Source: an uncultured Bryobacterales bacterium (lineage in GTDB: Bacteria > Acidobacteriota > Terriglobia > Bryobacterales > UBA6623). Taken from it: a stretch of DNA of 8,348 bases. Of the stretch, positions 1 through 8,162 are shown one piece after another (positions within the stretch are counted from its first letter, which is position 1; every line of letters starts with the position of its first letter). Below the pieces are notes generated by a model, which was not told the origin of the DNA, made no database searches, and was given only the letters and a program-made list of their open reading frames with translations. The stretch is from contig CAMPKL010000127.1 in the NCBI GenBank assembly GCA_946887065.1, positions 1-8,348 on the forward strand, written 5' to 3'. Position numbers and translations under genes: made by a program.

Positions 1-406
1 GGGTGGGTAATGTGCGGCCGATCAATATGCTGGTCCAGATCGTCGCCGGACCCACCATGAAAGGAATTGAAATGCTTGTCGCCAGCTCCGTGGCGTCGCC
101 GCGAAAGAACTGGGCGCTCCCGCCGCCATGCGTAAAGTAGCGAACCGAAACGATGAAGACGATCAGCCCTCCGAAGATACGGAACGCGTCGATCCTCACT
201 TGGAAGACATTGACGAACAGATATTCGCCCGTGACGGCGAATAGCGCGTAGACGCCCAAACTGAGCAGGCTCGCGCGGCCGTAGATGCCGACGAACTCTC
301 TCGAAGTACGCTCTTTCATCAGCTCCCACAGAAACAACGTCTGAGAGAACGGGTTCAAGATCACAAAAAAGTAGGCGGCAAGCCGAAACGCTGGGTGGTC
401 GTCCAT
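1..406 (-). CDS. MarC family (UPF0056) integral membrane protein, partial (3' end beyond left edge)
   Basis: I translated this by hand from the minus-strand ATG at 406-404. It stays open for 135 codons to the window edge and begins MDDHPAFRLAAYFFVILNPF. It resembles the MarC family: an Asn-Pro motif at residues 18-19 in the first helix, FRIFGGLIVF at about 75-84, and IPFMVGPATI at about 114-123, which matches the family's conserved Gly-Pro second-repeat motif. Hydrophobic helices lie at roughly 8-28, 43-66, 77-90 and 111-130. MarC proteins are inner-membrane proteins of about 200 residues with unsettled function; the old link to multiple antibiotic resistance was not upheld. The start lies 19 bp past the ectD stop on the same strand, so it is probably the last known gene of the ectoine operon. 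A role in moving ectoine, hydroxyectoine or a precursor is only inference. The ribosome binding site is weak (GGGA about 12 nt upstream). Confidence 0.75.
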   Translation of the reverse strand, partial: MDDHPAFRLAAYFFVILNPFSQTLFLWELMKERTSREFVGIYGRASLLSLGVYALFAVTGEYLFVNVFQVRIDAFRIFGGLIVFIVSVRYFTHGGGSAQFFRGDATELATSISIPFMVGPATIWTSILIGRTLPT

Positions 407-425
407 GCGCGTAGAATATCCCGAC

Positions 426-1334
426 CTATCTGCGGTTTAGCGGTTCAAGCGCATGAAAGGATTCTCTGGCCGCGATGTGTTCGGGACGCGGTTTGAGTCC
501 GCAGTACGGTTCCGATAGCGAATTTTCCACGCTGTTGTAGACGAAGAACACGTTGCTCCTGGCGAAGGGCGAAATGTTCGAGTTCGAGCCGTGCATCGTA
601 TTGCAGTCAAAGAACACGACCGAGCCAGCCGGGCCTGTCGGAGCGACAATGCCGCCTTGATCGGCGAGTCTTTTCAGACTCACCTGGTCCGGAACGCCGT
701 ACTCCTGCTTCTTGAGCGACTGCCGGTAGTGATCCTTGGGCGTGCTTCCGACGCAGGGAACAAACGTCTTGTGCGAGCCGGGAATCAGCATGAGCGGACC
801 GTTGAACGGATAGTTATCGGTCAGCGCGATGGACGCGCTCAAGGCGCGCATCCGCGGCATGCCGTCCTCCACATGCCACGTCTCGAAGTCGGAGTGCCAA
901 TAGAACTCCTTTCCGTGGAATCCCGGCTTCAGATTCACCCGCGACTGATGCAAGTACGCCTCACTGCCCAATATCTGGCGCGCGACATCCAAGATGCGCG
1001 TATCACGAGCCAGCCAGTCGAATACCTGGCTCAATCGATGGACGCGAAATATCGAACGGACCTCGTCGCTGTCGGGCTCCGTGATTAACGCTTCCGATTC
1101 GTGCAGATCAGGCGCTCGCGCCAGGCGTCGAAACTCGTCCGTAAGGCGGCTAATTTCCTCCGCTTGCAGCAAGCCCTCTACAAAGAGATAGCCGCTGTTC
1201 TCGTACTGACGCAGATCCTCCGGCGTTAAACGTTGGGATACAGGTCCGCCCTCATACACCACCGGATCCGTCCGCTCTAGGAAGGCGACGTCATCTTGAA
1301 TTCGTGAGGGATATAGGTCTTCTTGAACAAACAT
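426..1334 (-). CDS. ectD: Ectoine hydroxylase EctD
   Basis: This 302-residue protein has the usual EctD length (about 300). It is a non-haem Fe(II)/2-oxoglutarate dioxygenase of the PhyH superfamily that converts ectoine to (4S,5S)-5-hydroxyectoine in the cytoplasm, using O2 and 2-oxoglutarate. The EctD signature is intact: FYWHSDFETWHVEDGMP at about residues 144-160 supplies the iron ligands His147 and Asp149. The third ligand is His248 in CNTMHGSNSN. Arg259 (FARSNVFF) is placed to bind 2-oxoglutarate, and LHQSRVNLKPG (128-138) is the family's conserved substrate/cofactor segment. The gene starts 13 bp after the ectC stop, and marC follows after 19 bp. The ribosome binding site is poor (AAGA), so expression may depend on coupling to ectC. 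Its presence means the host should make hydroxyectoine, often associated with heat or desiccation protection as well as osmotic stress. Confidence 0.96.
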   Translation of the reverse strand: MFVQEDLYPSRIQDDVAFLERTDPVVYEGGPVSQRLTPEDLRQYENSGYLFVEGLLQAEEISRLTDEFRRLARAPDLHESEALITEPDSDEVRSIFRVHRLSQVFDWLARDTRILDVARQILGSEAYLHQSRVNLKPGFHGKEFYWHSDFETWHVEDGMPRMRALSASIALTDNYPFNGPLMLIPGSHKTFVPCVGSTPKDHYRQSLKKQEYGVPDQVSLKRLADQGGIVAPTGPAGSVVFFDCNTMHGSNSNISPFARSNVFFVYNSVENSLSEPYCGLKPRPEHIAARESFHALEPLNRR

Positions 1335-1347
1335 CGTCTTATCGCGA

Positions 1348-3554
<2,207 letters not shown>

Positions 3555-3562
<8 letters not shown>

Positions 3563-4145
3563 CCCTTAGCGCCGCGACGGACTTGGCCGCGGACAATCGC
3601 GATTCTCCTGTTCGGCCTTGCGCCGAAGCGGGGTGCAACGAAACTCCCGTATCCAGAATCGGCGCCGCGTCGACTTGGCTAATCTTCATCAGCTCAACGA
3701 TGCGTTCTATCGACAATGTAATGGCCGCACGCTCGATCTCCGGCAGCTCTTCCAAAGCCGCGGCGAGCTTGTCCTGTAGCGGCGAGGGAGATTCTTTCGC
3801 TAAGATCACGCCCTCTTCGGTCGCTGCGATCAGGACTTGCCGGCGGTCATCGGTGGATCTCGACCGCGTGACGAGCCCTTTTTGTTCGAGCCGGTCGACA
3901 ATGCCCACCAGCGTGCTCGGCGATAGATCCACCGCGCCCGCTAGGTCCTTCAGCGTCAGCGGGCCCGACTCAACAACGCGTAGCAAGCACGACAGCTGCG
4001 GAACGGTGACGCCGCAACTCAGCCCGAGCTGATGGGAATAGATATCGACGGAGCGTATGATGCGGCGAATCGCCGTCAATATACGTCGATCGTACGCGAT
4101 GGAAATCACGTCTTTTCGCGCAGCCCGTTTGCCCCGGTGAGTCAT
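3555..4145 (-). CDS. ectR: MarR-family transcriptional regulator EctR
   Basis: A 196-residue MarR-type regulator, the first gene of the ectoine operon. An N-terminal dimerisation helix with RRILTAIRRIIRSVDIYSHQL (20-40) precedes the winged helix-turn-helix at about 48-115: LTLKDLAGAVDLSPSTLVGIVDRLEQKGLV covers the helix-turn-helix, and STDDRRQVLIAAT is the wing with the usual Asp-Asp-Arg-Arg. C-terminal dimerisation helices follow to about 158. A tail of nearly 40 residues (about 159-196) is longer than in ordinary MarR proteins and looks disordered. In methylotrophs and other bacteria EctR1-type regulators repress ect genes and bind a pseudo-palindrome at the ect promoter. Here the gene is co-directional with ectA, overlaps it by 8 bp, and is preceded by a candidate operator, so it probably represses its own transcript. 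A GGGG 4 nt before the ATG is the only ribosome binding candidate. Confidence 0.92.
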
Positions 4146-4154
4146 TTAACCCCA

Positions 4155-4176
4155 AATCATTCGCATACGAACGATT
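4155..4176. promoter_or_regulatory. Candidate EctR operator (imperfect 22-bp palindrome)
   Basis: Plus-strand half sites AATCATTCG (4155-4163) and CGAACGATT (4168-4176) are inverted around the 4-bp spacer CATA, with one mismatched pair out of nine. Size and symmetry suit a MarR dimer. It begins 9 bp upstream of the ectR start codon and lies in the expected ectR leader, so bound EctR could block initiation or early elongation of the whole ect operon. The divergent amidohydrolase start is 65 bp away on the other side, so an effect on that gene is possible but less likely. Assignment to EctR is inferred from position and symmetry. Confidence 0.6.
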
Positions 4177-4182
4177 GCTAGT

Positions 4183-4211
4183 AGGTTAGACCACATTGGG
4201 CGATCCGGCAA
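4183..4211 (-). promoter_or_regulatory. Possible sigma70-type promoter of the ect operon
   Basis: On the minus strand, TTGCCG (4211-4206) is followed after exactly 17 bp by TAACCT (4188-4183). The matches to -35 (4/6) and -10 (3/6) are modest. Transcription would start near 4176, at the edge of the palindrome, which suits repression. Other promoter placements are possible. Confidence 0.3.
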
Positions 4212-4240
4212 CCCGGCAGCTGCGGTACGATGAACGCGCC

Positions 4241-5149
4241 ATGATCGATCGCCGACAATTCCTACTCGCTGCCGCTGCCGCACCGGTTGCGCTCGCCGCT
4301 CCCGTGGAAGACCTCTGGGGCGGCCCCGTCATCGACATTCACGCCCACACACGGAACGATCCCAACGGCAATGCCGCACATTGCGACGGCGCCGGAATCT
4401 CGCACGCAGTCCTGCTCACGCGCGCCAACCAACTCGACGCGGCGAAAGCGGCCCAGTCCGCGCACCCGGGGCGCTTCTACATTTCCGCCTCGGCACGGCT
4501 CACCGACGCCAACGCCGCCGCCGATCTGACCGCGGCCGTCAAGGCCGGCGCCATCGCCTTCGGCGAACTCAAAGACCCGGTGCAATCCGACGGCCCCGAA
4601 CTGCTGCGTCTCTACGCGCTGGCTGCGGAGTTGGACGTGCCGATCATGGTGCATTTCCAGGAGTATCCGAACTCGCCTGAGGGCGAGTTCTACGCCAACG
4701 GCTTCAAGAACGTGCCGAAGTTGCTGGAGAAGTTTCCCAAGACGAAGTTCGTGCTGCACGCCAACAGCACCTGGGGCAACATCACAGCGGGGAAAGACGC
4801 GCCGGGGAATTACCCGTCCGGCAAAATCGTGCCCGGCGGCCTGACCGACAAGATGCTCGGCGATTACCCCAACGTGTGGGCCGATCTGTCGGCGAACTCG
4901 GGACAGAACGCCCTGTCGCGCGACCCGGAGTTCACGACCGGGTTTCTCGAACGCCATCAGGACAAGTTGCTGTACGGCAGCGACTGCCCTTGCCGCGACG
5001 GCAAAGGCACGGGAGTCACCGGCACTCGCATGGCCGGTAAATGCCTCTCCCGCGAGACTCTCAGCATCGTCAAGAAGCAGGCCTCGCCGGCCGTCTTCCG
5101 CAAGATCGCCTGGGAGAACACGCACAAGGTCTACAAGATCAAGGCCTAG
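4241..5149 (+). CDS. Tat-signal amidohydrolase family (Amidohydro_2-like) metal-dependent hydrolase
   Basis: A 302-residue TIM-barrel hydrolase of the Amidohydro_2 type. I chose the ATG at 4241 because it gives MIDRRQFLLAAAAAPVALAAP, a twin-arginine signal peptide with a likely cleavage after ALA (residues 17-19); the upstream extension from 4196 adds nothing family-like. Candidate metal and catalytic residues are His34 and His36 (VIDIHAH), Glu109 (FGELKDP), His138 (IMVHFQE), His173 (FVLHAN) and Asp248 (LLYGSDCP), the usual spacing for this superfamily. The twin-Arg signal suggests a folded, metal-loaded enzyme exported across the inner membrane. The substrate cannot be told from sequence. 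No Shine-Dalgarno sequence is visible, so it may be leaderless or weakly translated. It is divergent from ectR across 95 bp, and the next gene starts 51 bp after its stop. Confidence 0.85.
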   Translation: MIDRRQFLLAAAAAPVALAAPVEDLWGGPVIDIHAHTRNDPNGNAAHCDGAGISHAVLLTRANQLDAAKAAQSAHPGRFYISASARLTDANAAADLTAAVKAGAIAFGELKDPVQSDGPELLRLYALAAELDVPIMVHFQEYPNSPEGEFYANGFKNVPKLLEKFPKTKFVLHANSTWGNITAGKDAPGNYPSGKIVPGGLTDKMLGDYPNVWADLSANSGQNALSRDPEFTTGFLERHQDKLLYGSDCPCRDGKGTGVTGTRMAGKCLSRETLSIVKKQASPAVFRKIAWENTHKVYKIKA

Positions 5150-5182
5150 GCGCATCGACTACGCCGCGCCGTTGCCTGCCGC

Positions 5183-5196
5183 CCGTCCACGGACGG
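5183..5196 (+). promoter_or_regulatory. Small hairpin over the ribosome binding site of the DUF6817-like gene
   Basis: CCGTC and GACGG form a perfect 5-bp GC-rich stem around CACG, ending 3 nt before the ATG at 5200. The 3' arm contains the only ribosome-binding-like bases (GGACGGA). It could limit initiation, but a stem this short can occur by chance in GC-rich DNA. Confidence 0.25.
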
Positions 5197-5199
5197 ATA

Positions 5200-5754
5200 A
5201 TGGCCAACGACATGTCTGCCTCGTTCCAAGAACTGGTCGATTACTTCCATACGCTGGCGACCGAGGACGTCGAGCACACGGACGGCACCTACATGGGGCA
5301 CTGCTTCACCGTCTACCGAGACATGAAGAGGTGGGGCTTCGACGAAGAGTTGGCGCGCGCGGGCTTGTTCCATTCGATCTACGGAACGGGACTGTTCCAG
5401 CGCTTTAAGCTGCCGGTGGAGAAGCGCGGGGAAGTCCGCGAGCTGATCGGGGAGCGCGCCGAAAGGCTGGCGTATTTGAACTGCGCGATTATCTACGACG
5501 AGTTCGATCAAGAGCTAGCTCGGGGCGGGGAGACCTTCCGCATGACCAGCCGGCTGACGGGCGAAGTGATCGAGTTGAACGAGGCGGAACTCGACGACTT
5601 GCTGCGCATTCACTTGGTCGACCGTTTGGAGCAGATCCCGCGCTCGAAAGAATTTGAGTGGCGCAAAGACGCCTTCCGCGAGATGGCCGGCCGCCTGGGT
5701 CCTGCAGCGCAGGCCGAGTTCGACCGGGTTTACGCGCTTCAATCGGCAGGTTGA
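5200..5754 (+). CDS. DUF6817-like, HD-superfamily-like helical protein
   Basis: A 184-residue predicted cytoplasmic, mostly helical protein with no signal peptide or membrane segment. I chose the ATG at 5200 (MANDMSASFQELVDYFH); the open frame continues upstream to 5041 but there it only overlaps the amidohydrolase gene. A second ATG at 5212 is an alternative. Conserved-looking residues resemble a degenerate HD metal-binding fold: EHTDGTYMGH (25-34), AGLFHSIYGTGLF (54-66) and HLVDRLEQ (138-145). His34, His58 and Asp141 could bind metal, but the defining His-Asp pair appears as His58-Ser59. I recall the HSxYGTxxF motif from the DUF6817 family, found in bacteria and fungi and without an established activity. 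It lies 51 bp after the amidohydrolase stop on the same strand, probably in one transcript. An HD-type phosphohydrolase role is not proven. Confidence 0.75.
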   Translation: MANDMSASFQELVDYFHTLATEDVEHTDGTYMGHCFTVYRDMKRWGFDEELARAGLFHSIYGTGLFQRFKLPVEKRGEVRELIGERAERLAYLNCAIIYDEFDQELARGGETFRMTSRLTGEVIELNEAELDDLLRIHLVDRLEQIPRSKEFEWRKDAFREMAGRLGPAAQAEFDRVYALQSAG

Positions 5755-5843
5755 TTCGGCGGTCAGCGACCTGCGTCTCGGAATTGGCATCATAGGTGGC
5801 GCGGGTTTGCGATCGCCGCGGCCGCACAACGAAGGAGTAAGAA

Positions 5844-6721
5844 ATGAACGTAGGATTTATCGGACTGGGGATCATGGGCAAACCCATGGCCGGTCACCTG
5901 ATTGCGGCCGGGCACAAGGTGTCGCTGTTCTCCATTCCCAGCGTGCCGGAAGAACTGAAGGCGGCAGGCGGCGAAGTTTGCGCCTCGTCCAAGCAAGTTG
6001 CCGAGAAGGCCGACGTCATCATCGTGATGGTGCCGGATACGCCGGATGTTGAGAAGGTGCTGTTCACGGAGAACGGCGTGGCCGCGGGGCTTTCCGCGGG
6101 CAAGACGGTGGTGGACATGAGTTCGATCTCGCCGATCGAGACCAAGCAGTTCGCCGCACGGATCAACGACCTGGCGTGCGATTACCTGGATGCGCCGGTC
6201 TCCGGCGGCGAGGTGGGCGCTAAGAACGCGACGCTGACGATCATGGTCGGTGGTCCCGAAGAGACCTTCAACAAGGTGAAGCCGCTGTTGAGTTGATGGG
6301 CAAGAACATCACCCTAGTGGGCGGCAACGGCGACGGGCAGACCTGCAAGGTGGCCAACCAGATCATCGTCGCGCTGACGATCGAGGCGGTGGGCGAGGCG
6401 CTGCTGTTCGCGTCCACGGCGGGCGCCGATCCGGGCAAGGTGCGCCAGGCGTTGATGGGCGGATTCGCTTCTTCGAGGATTCTGGAGGTTCACGGCGAGC
6501 GCATGATCAAGCGCACGTTCGATCCGGGGTTCCGGATTGAGTTGCACCAGAAGGATCTGAACCTGGCGCTCTCGGGCGCGCGGGCCTTGGGTATATCGCT
6601 GCCTAATACGGCGACCGCGCAGGAGTTGTTCAATGCTTGCCGCGCGAATGGCGGCGCGGCGTGGGATCACTCGGCGATGGTCAAGGCGCTGGAGATGCTG
6701 GCGAAGCACGAAGTGGCTTGA
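5844..6721 (+). pseudogene. glxR: 2-hydroxy-3-oxopropionate (tartronate semialdehyde) reductase, frameshifted
   Basis: A beta-hydroxyacid dehydrogenase (6PGDH/HIBADH superfamily) that normally reduces tartronate semialdehyde to D-glycerate with NAD(P)H in glyoxylate use. The start is good: AAGGAG 6 nt before the ATG. Frame one (5844-6296, 150 codons) holds the Rossmann domain: GFIGLGIMGKPMA (4-16), VPDTPDVEKVLF, VDMSSISPIETK and the substrate loop DAPVSGGEVGA (116-126). It then runs into TGA after KPLLS. The remainder reads on in the next frame: ELMGKNITLVGG, GNGDGQTCKVANQ with the catalytic lysine, FASSRILEVHGERM and GFRIELHQKDLN, ending at 6721. Relatives read KPLFELLGKN here, so one base is missing at about 6288-6290 (CTGTTGAGTTG, probably CTGTTCGAGTTG). 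The intact protein would be about 292 residues. The motifs fit E. coli GlxR better than GarR. Real inactivation, sequencing error, or two coupled cistrons (TGATG at 6294-6298) all remain possible. Confidence 0.88.
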
Positions 6722-6812
6722 AGTCTAGGGATTGGTTTACCGGATTGAATACATGGCCCATCTCGCGGAGCGCCCTTGTGCAGCCCGGAACCAGGCTGGA
6801 GGATTGAGATAG

Positions 6813-7574
6813 TTGAGAATTCTCTTAATCTGCGCTCTCGTATGTTGTTGTCTAGGCCTTTCCTGCGGCGATCAGGATGCGGAGTTGCGCTCAGATGTTG
6901 AACAGCACCCGACTCCAGAATGGCGCGAGTTCGTGTTGCGGGGAGATCCGTTCGACCAACGACCGGCGTATTTGGTGTCGCCGTCCCGAGGAGTGATCTA
7001 CTTCGCGCTACAGAATTGGGCGAGCTTAGAGTTTGAAACGGACGTCGTGTATGTCTATGACACTGTCGGCAAGGCCCTCACCGCTTCGACTCTGGGGGCA
7101 ATTCCGACCGGCGACGAGGATCATTGGGAATCGGTAATGACTGGCTCCAATCCGATTGCTGGGCCTTGGCCCGTTTGCGATCTGTGGCGGGCGGAAGGAG
7201 TGTCCCTTGGGGGCACTTGTTTAGCCCTTGAGGGGCGGAGTTTAGCCTTCTTGAGTTACTCACCGTCCGAGCAACTATTCTCGATCTTGTCAGCGGACGG
7301 AGACCATCCGGAGCCCCGCCGGACGGTCTGGGGCCCTGGCGCGCCAACGGTGAACGCCTATGGGCAGCATTATCTGCAGTTGGCTTCCAGGGCATCCGGG
7401 GGAAAGATCGGGCCGGCTGTGCGCATCGCGATCGCTACGGCCGAGGATCAGGGCGAAGCGGGTTGGCTTGGAGGCGATGACTTCATCGCCGTAGTGCCGA
7501 AGACCGCCGAATGGATCTCCGTGATTCACGTAGCTGATTTTCTCCCTGACTCCGCCACCAGCGCGGGCCCGTAG
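6813..7574 (+). CDS. Hypothetical secreted protein or lipoprotein
   Basis: A 253-residue protein I do not recognise. It begins with a TTG at 6813; GGAGG at 6798-6802 lies 10 nt upstream, and an in-frame TAG immediately before (6810-6812) excludes a longer form. The N terminus MRILLICALVCCCLGLSCGD is a short hydrophobic signal with five cysteines. Cys18 could be the lipidated residue (GLSC), but glycine rather than leucine at -3 makes the lipobox weak, so simple secretion or relaxed lipoprotein processing are both possible. The mature part contains many Trp, Tyr and Asp residues (VIYFALQNWASLEFETDVVYVYD; CDLWRAEGVSLGGTC, about 128-142, with a possible disulfide) and looks like beta-rich extracytoplasmic sequence. 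It has no transmembrane segment after the signal. It stands alone, 91 bp after the glxR remnant, and converges on the GNAT gene 38 bp away. Function unknown. Confidence 0.6.
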   Translation: MRILLICALVCCCLGLSCGDQDAELRSDVEQHPTPEWREFVLRGDPFDQRPAYLVSPSRGVIYFALQNWASLEFETDVVYVYDTVGKALTASTLGAIPTGDEDHWESVMTGSNPIAGPWPVCDLWRAEGVSLGGTCLALEGRSLAFLSYSPSEQLFSILSADGDHPEPRRTVWGPGAPTVNAYGQHYLQLASRASGGKIGPAVRIAIATAEDQGEAGWLGGDDFIAVVPKTAEWISVIHVADFLPDSATSAGP

Positions 7575-7612
7575 AAGGCGACTCCAGATTGTTGCGGATA
7601 AGCGGCCGATCA

Positions 7613-8104
7613 CTAGGACGCCAGGCTTGCGCCTGGGGCTTGGCTCTTTTCCCAACGCGTCACCAAGCCGTCTTCGGGATCGATGACTTCGCCGATGTTG
7701 CGGAAGCCGCATTTGCTCAGGACTCGTTTCGAGGCATCCGATTCCGGTTTGGTGTGGGCCCGAACCGTGCGAACTAAGCCGCTGCTGAAGGCATAAGCGG
7801 TCATGGCATTCGCCGCCTCTGTGGCGTAGCCATTGCCGCGATGTTCGGTATCGATGCCATAGGCGATTTCGACCATGCCGTCGGCGTCCGGCGGGCCTTT
7901 AAATCCGGCCGATCCGACTGCGGCGCCGGTCTCCAGCAGAGTGACCGTAAAGCCGTGCATCCAGGGATCGGCCACGGTCGCGGCGTGAAGTTTGGCAAGC
8001 CAATCGGGCGATACCTCCAACTTGTCCGCCGGCGACATAGCTTCGACCATGGCGCGGGCTTGCTCAAGCGTGTTTGGGGTTAGCTGAAGATGTTTCGTTC
8101 GCAT
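7613..8104 (-). CDS. GNAT acetyltransferase, RimJ/RimL type
   Basis: A 163-residue acetyl-CoA-dependent N-acetyltransferase of the Acetyltransf_3 (RimJ/RimL-like) group. I placed the start at the ATG at 8104-8102 (MRTKHLQLTPNTLEQARAMVE): the frame is open upstream to 8230, but that stretch is Ser/Pro/Arg-rich, covers a palindrome and overlaps the neighbouring TPR gene. Family features are GFTVTLLETGAAVGSAGF (51-68), VEIAYGIDTEHRGNGYATEA (78-97, containing the acetyl-CoA loop RGNGYA) and HTKPESDASKRVLSKCGF (117-134), the conserved late helix. Such proteins acetylate the N terminus of ribosomal proteins, or small molecules and antibiotics; the substrate here is unknown. The last residues, SQAPGASLAS, are encoded across a perfect palindrome and look like an added tail. 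The ribosome binding site is weak. Confidence 0.85.
   Translation of the reverse strand: MRTKHLQLTPNTLEQARAMVEAMSPADKLEVSPDWLAKLHAATVADPWMHGFTVTLLETGAAVGSAGFKGPPDADGMVEIAYGIDTEHRGNGYATEAANAMTAYAFSSGLVRTVRAHTKPESDASKRVLSKCGFRNIGEVIDPEDGLVTRWEKSQAPGASLAS
7621..7636. repeat. Short palindrome at the 3' end of the GNAT gene
   Basis: CCAGGC, a 4-base loop TTGC, then GCCTGG form a perfect 6-bp GC-only stem inside the last codons of the GNAT gene (encoding AQAPGAS-type sequence). On the plus strand TCTTTT follows 9 bases further, so it might weakly terminate the convergent plus-strand gene. It could equally be a dispersed REP-like element that invaded the 3' end. Confidence 0.4.
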
Positions 8105-8129
8105 CCGGCAGGATGATCTTAGCGTGATC

Positions 8130-8155
8130 GGGGACGGGCAAGCGTGCCCGTCCCC
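8130..8155. repeat. Perfect GC-rich hairpin between the TPR and GNAT genes
   Basis: GGGGACGGGCA (8130-8140) and TGCCCGTCCCC (8145-8155) form a perfect 11-bp stem with loop AGCG. It begins 7 nt past the stop of the minus-strand TPR gene and ends 25 bp before the GNAT start. No T-tract follows on either strand, so it is not a classical intrinsic terminator. A REP-like dispersed palindrome or a 3'-end-protecting hairpin is more likely. It shares the GCAAGC/GCTTGC core with the palindrome at 7621-7636. Confidence 0.65.
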
Positions 8156-8162
8156 TACGGAG

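Noticed and set aside
4196..4240. Earlier start for the amidohydrolase at 4196
   Set aside because: It would place 15 unrelated residues before a complete twin-arginine signal peptide; the ATG at 4241 gives a normal signal.
4262..5155. Long open frame of 297 codons on the minus strand opposite the amidohydrolase
   Set aside because: It is an antisense shadow of a GC-rich gene: its translation is Arg/Val/Gly/Ala-rich with no family features, while the plus strand encodes a protein with a signal peptide and metal-site motifs.
5041..5199. N-terminal extension of the DUF6817-like protein
   Set aside because: These codons overlap the amidohydrolase in another frame and give low-complexity Gln/Gly/Arg/Pro sequence; the family-like region begins after the ATG at 5200.
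6284..6296. Programmed -1 frameshift in glxR
   Set aside because: CTGTTGAGTTGA lacks a slippery heptamer, and relatives have a single frame; a lost base explains it better.
8130..8155. Intrinsic terminator of the TPR gene
   Set aside because: The stem is strong, but no T-tract follows it on the minus strand, so I listed it as a repeat/hairpin instead.
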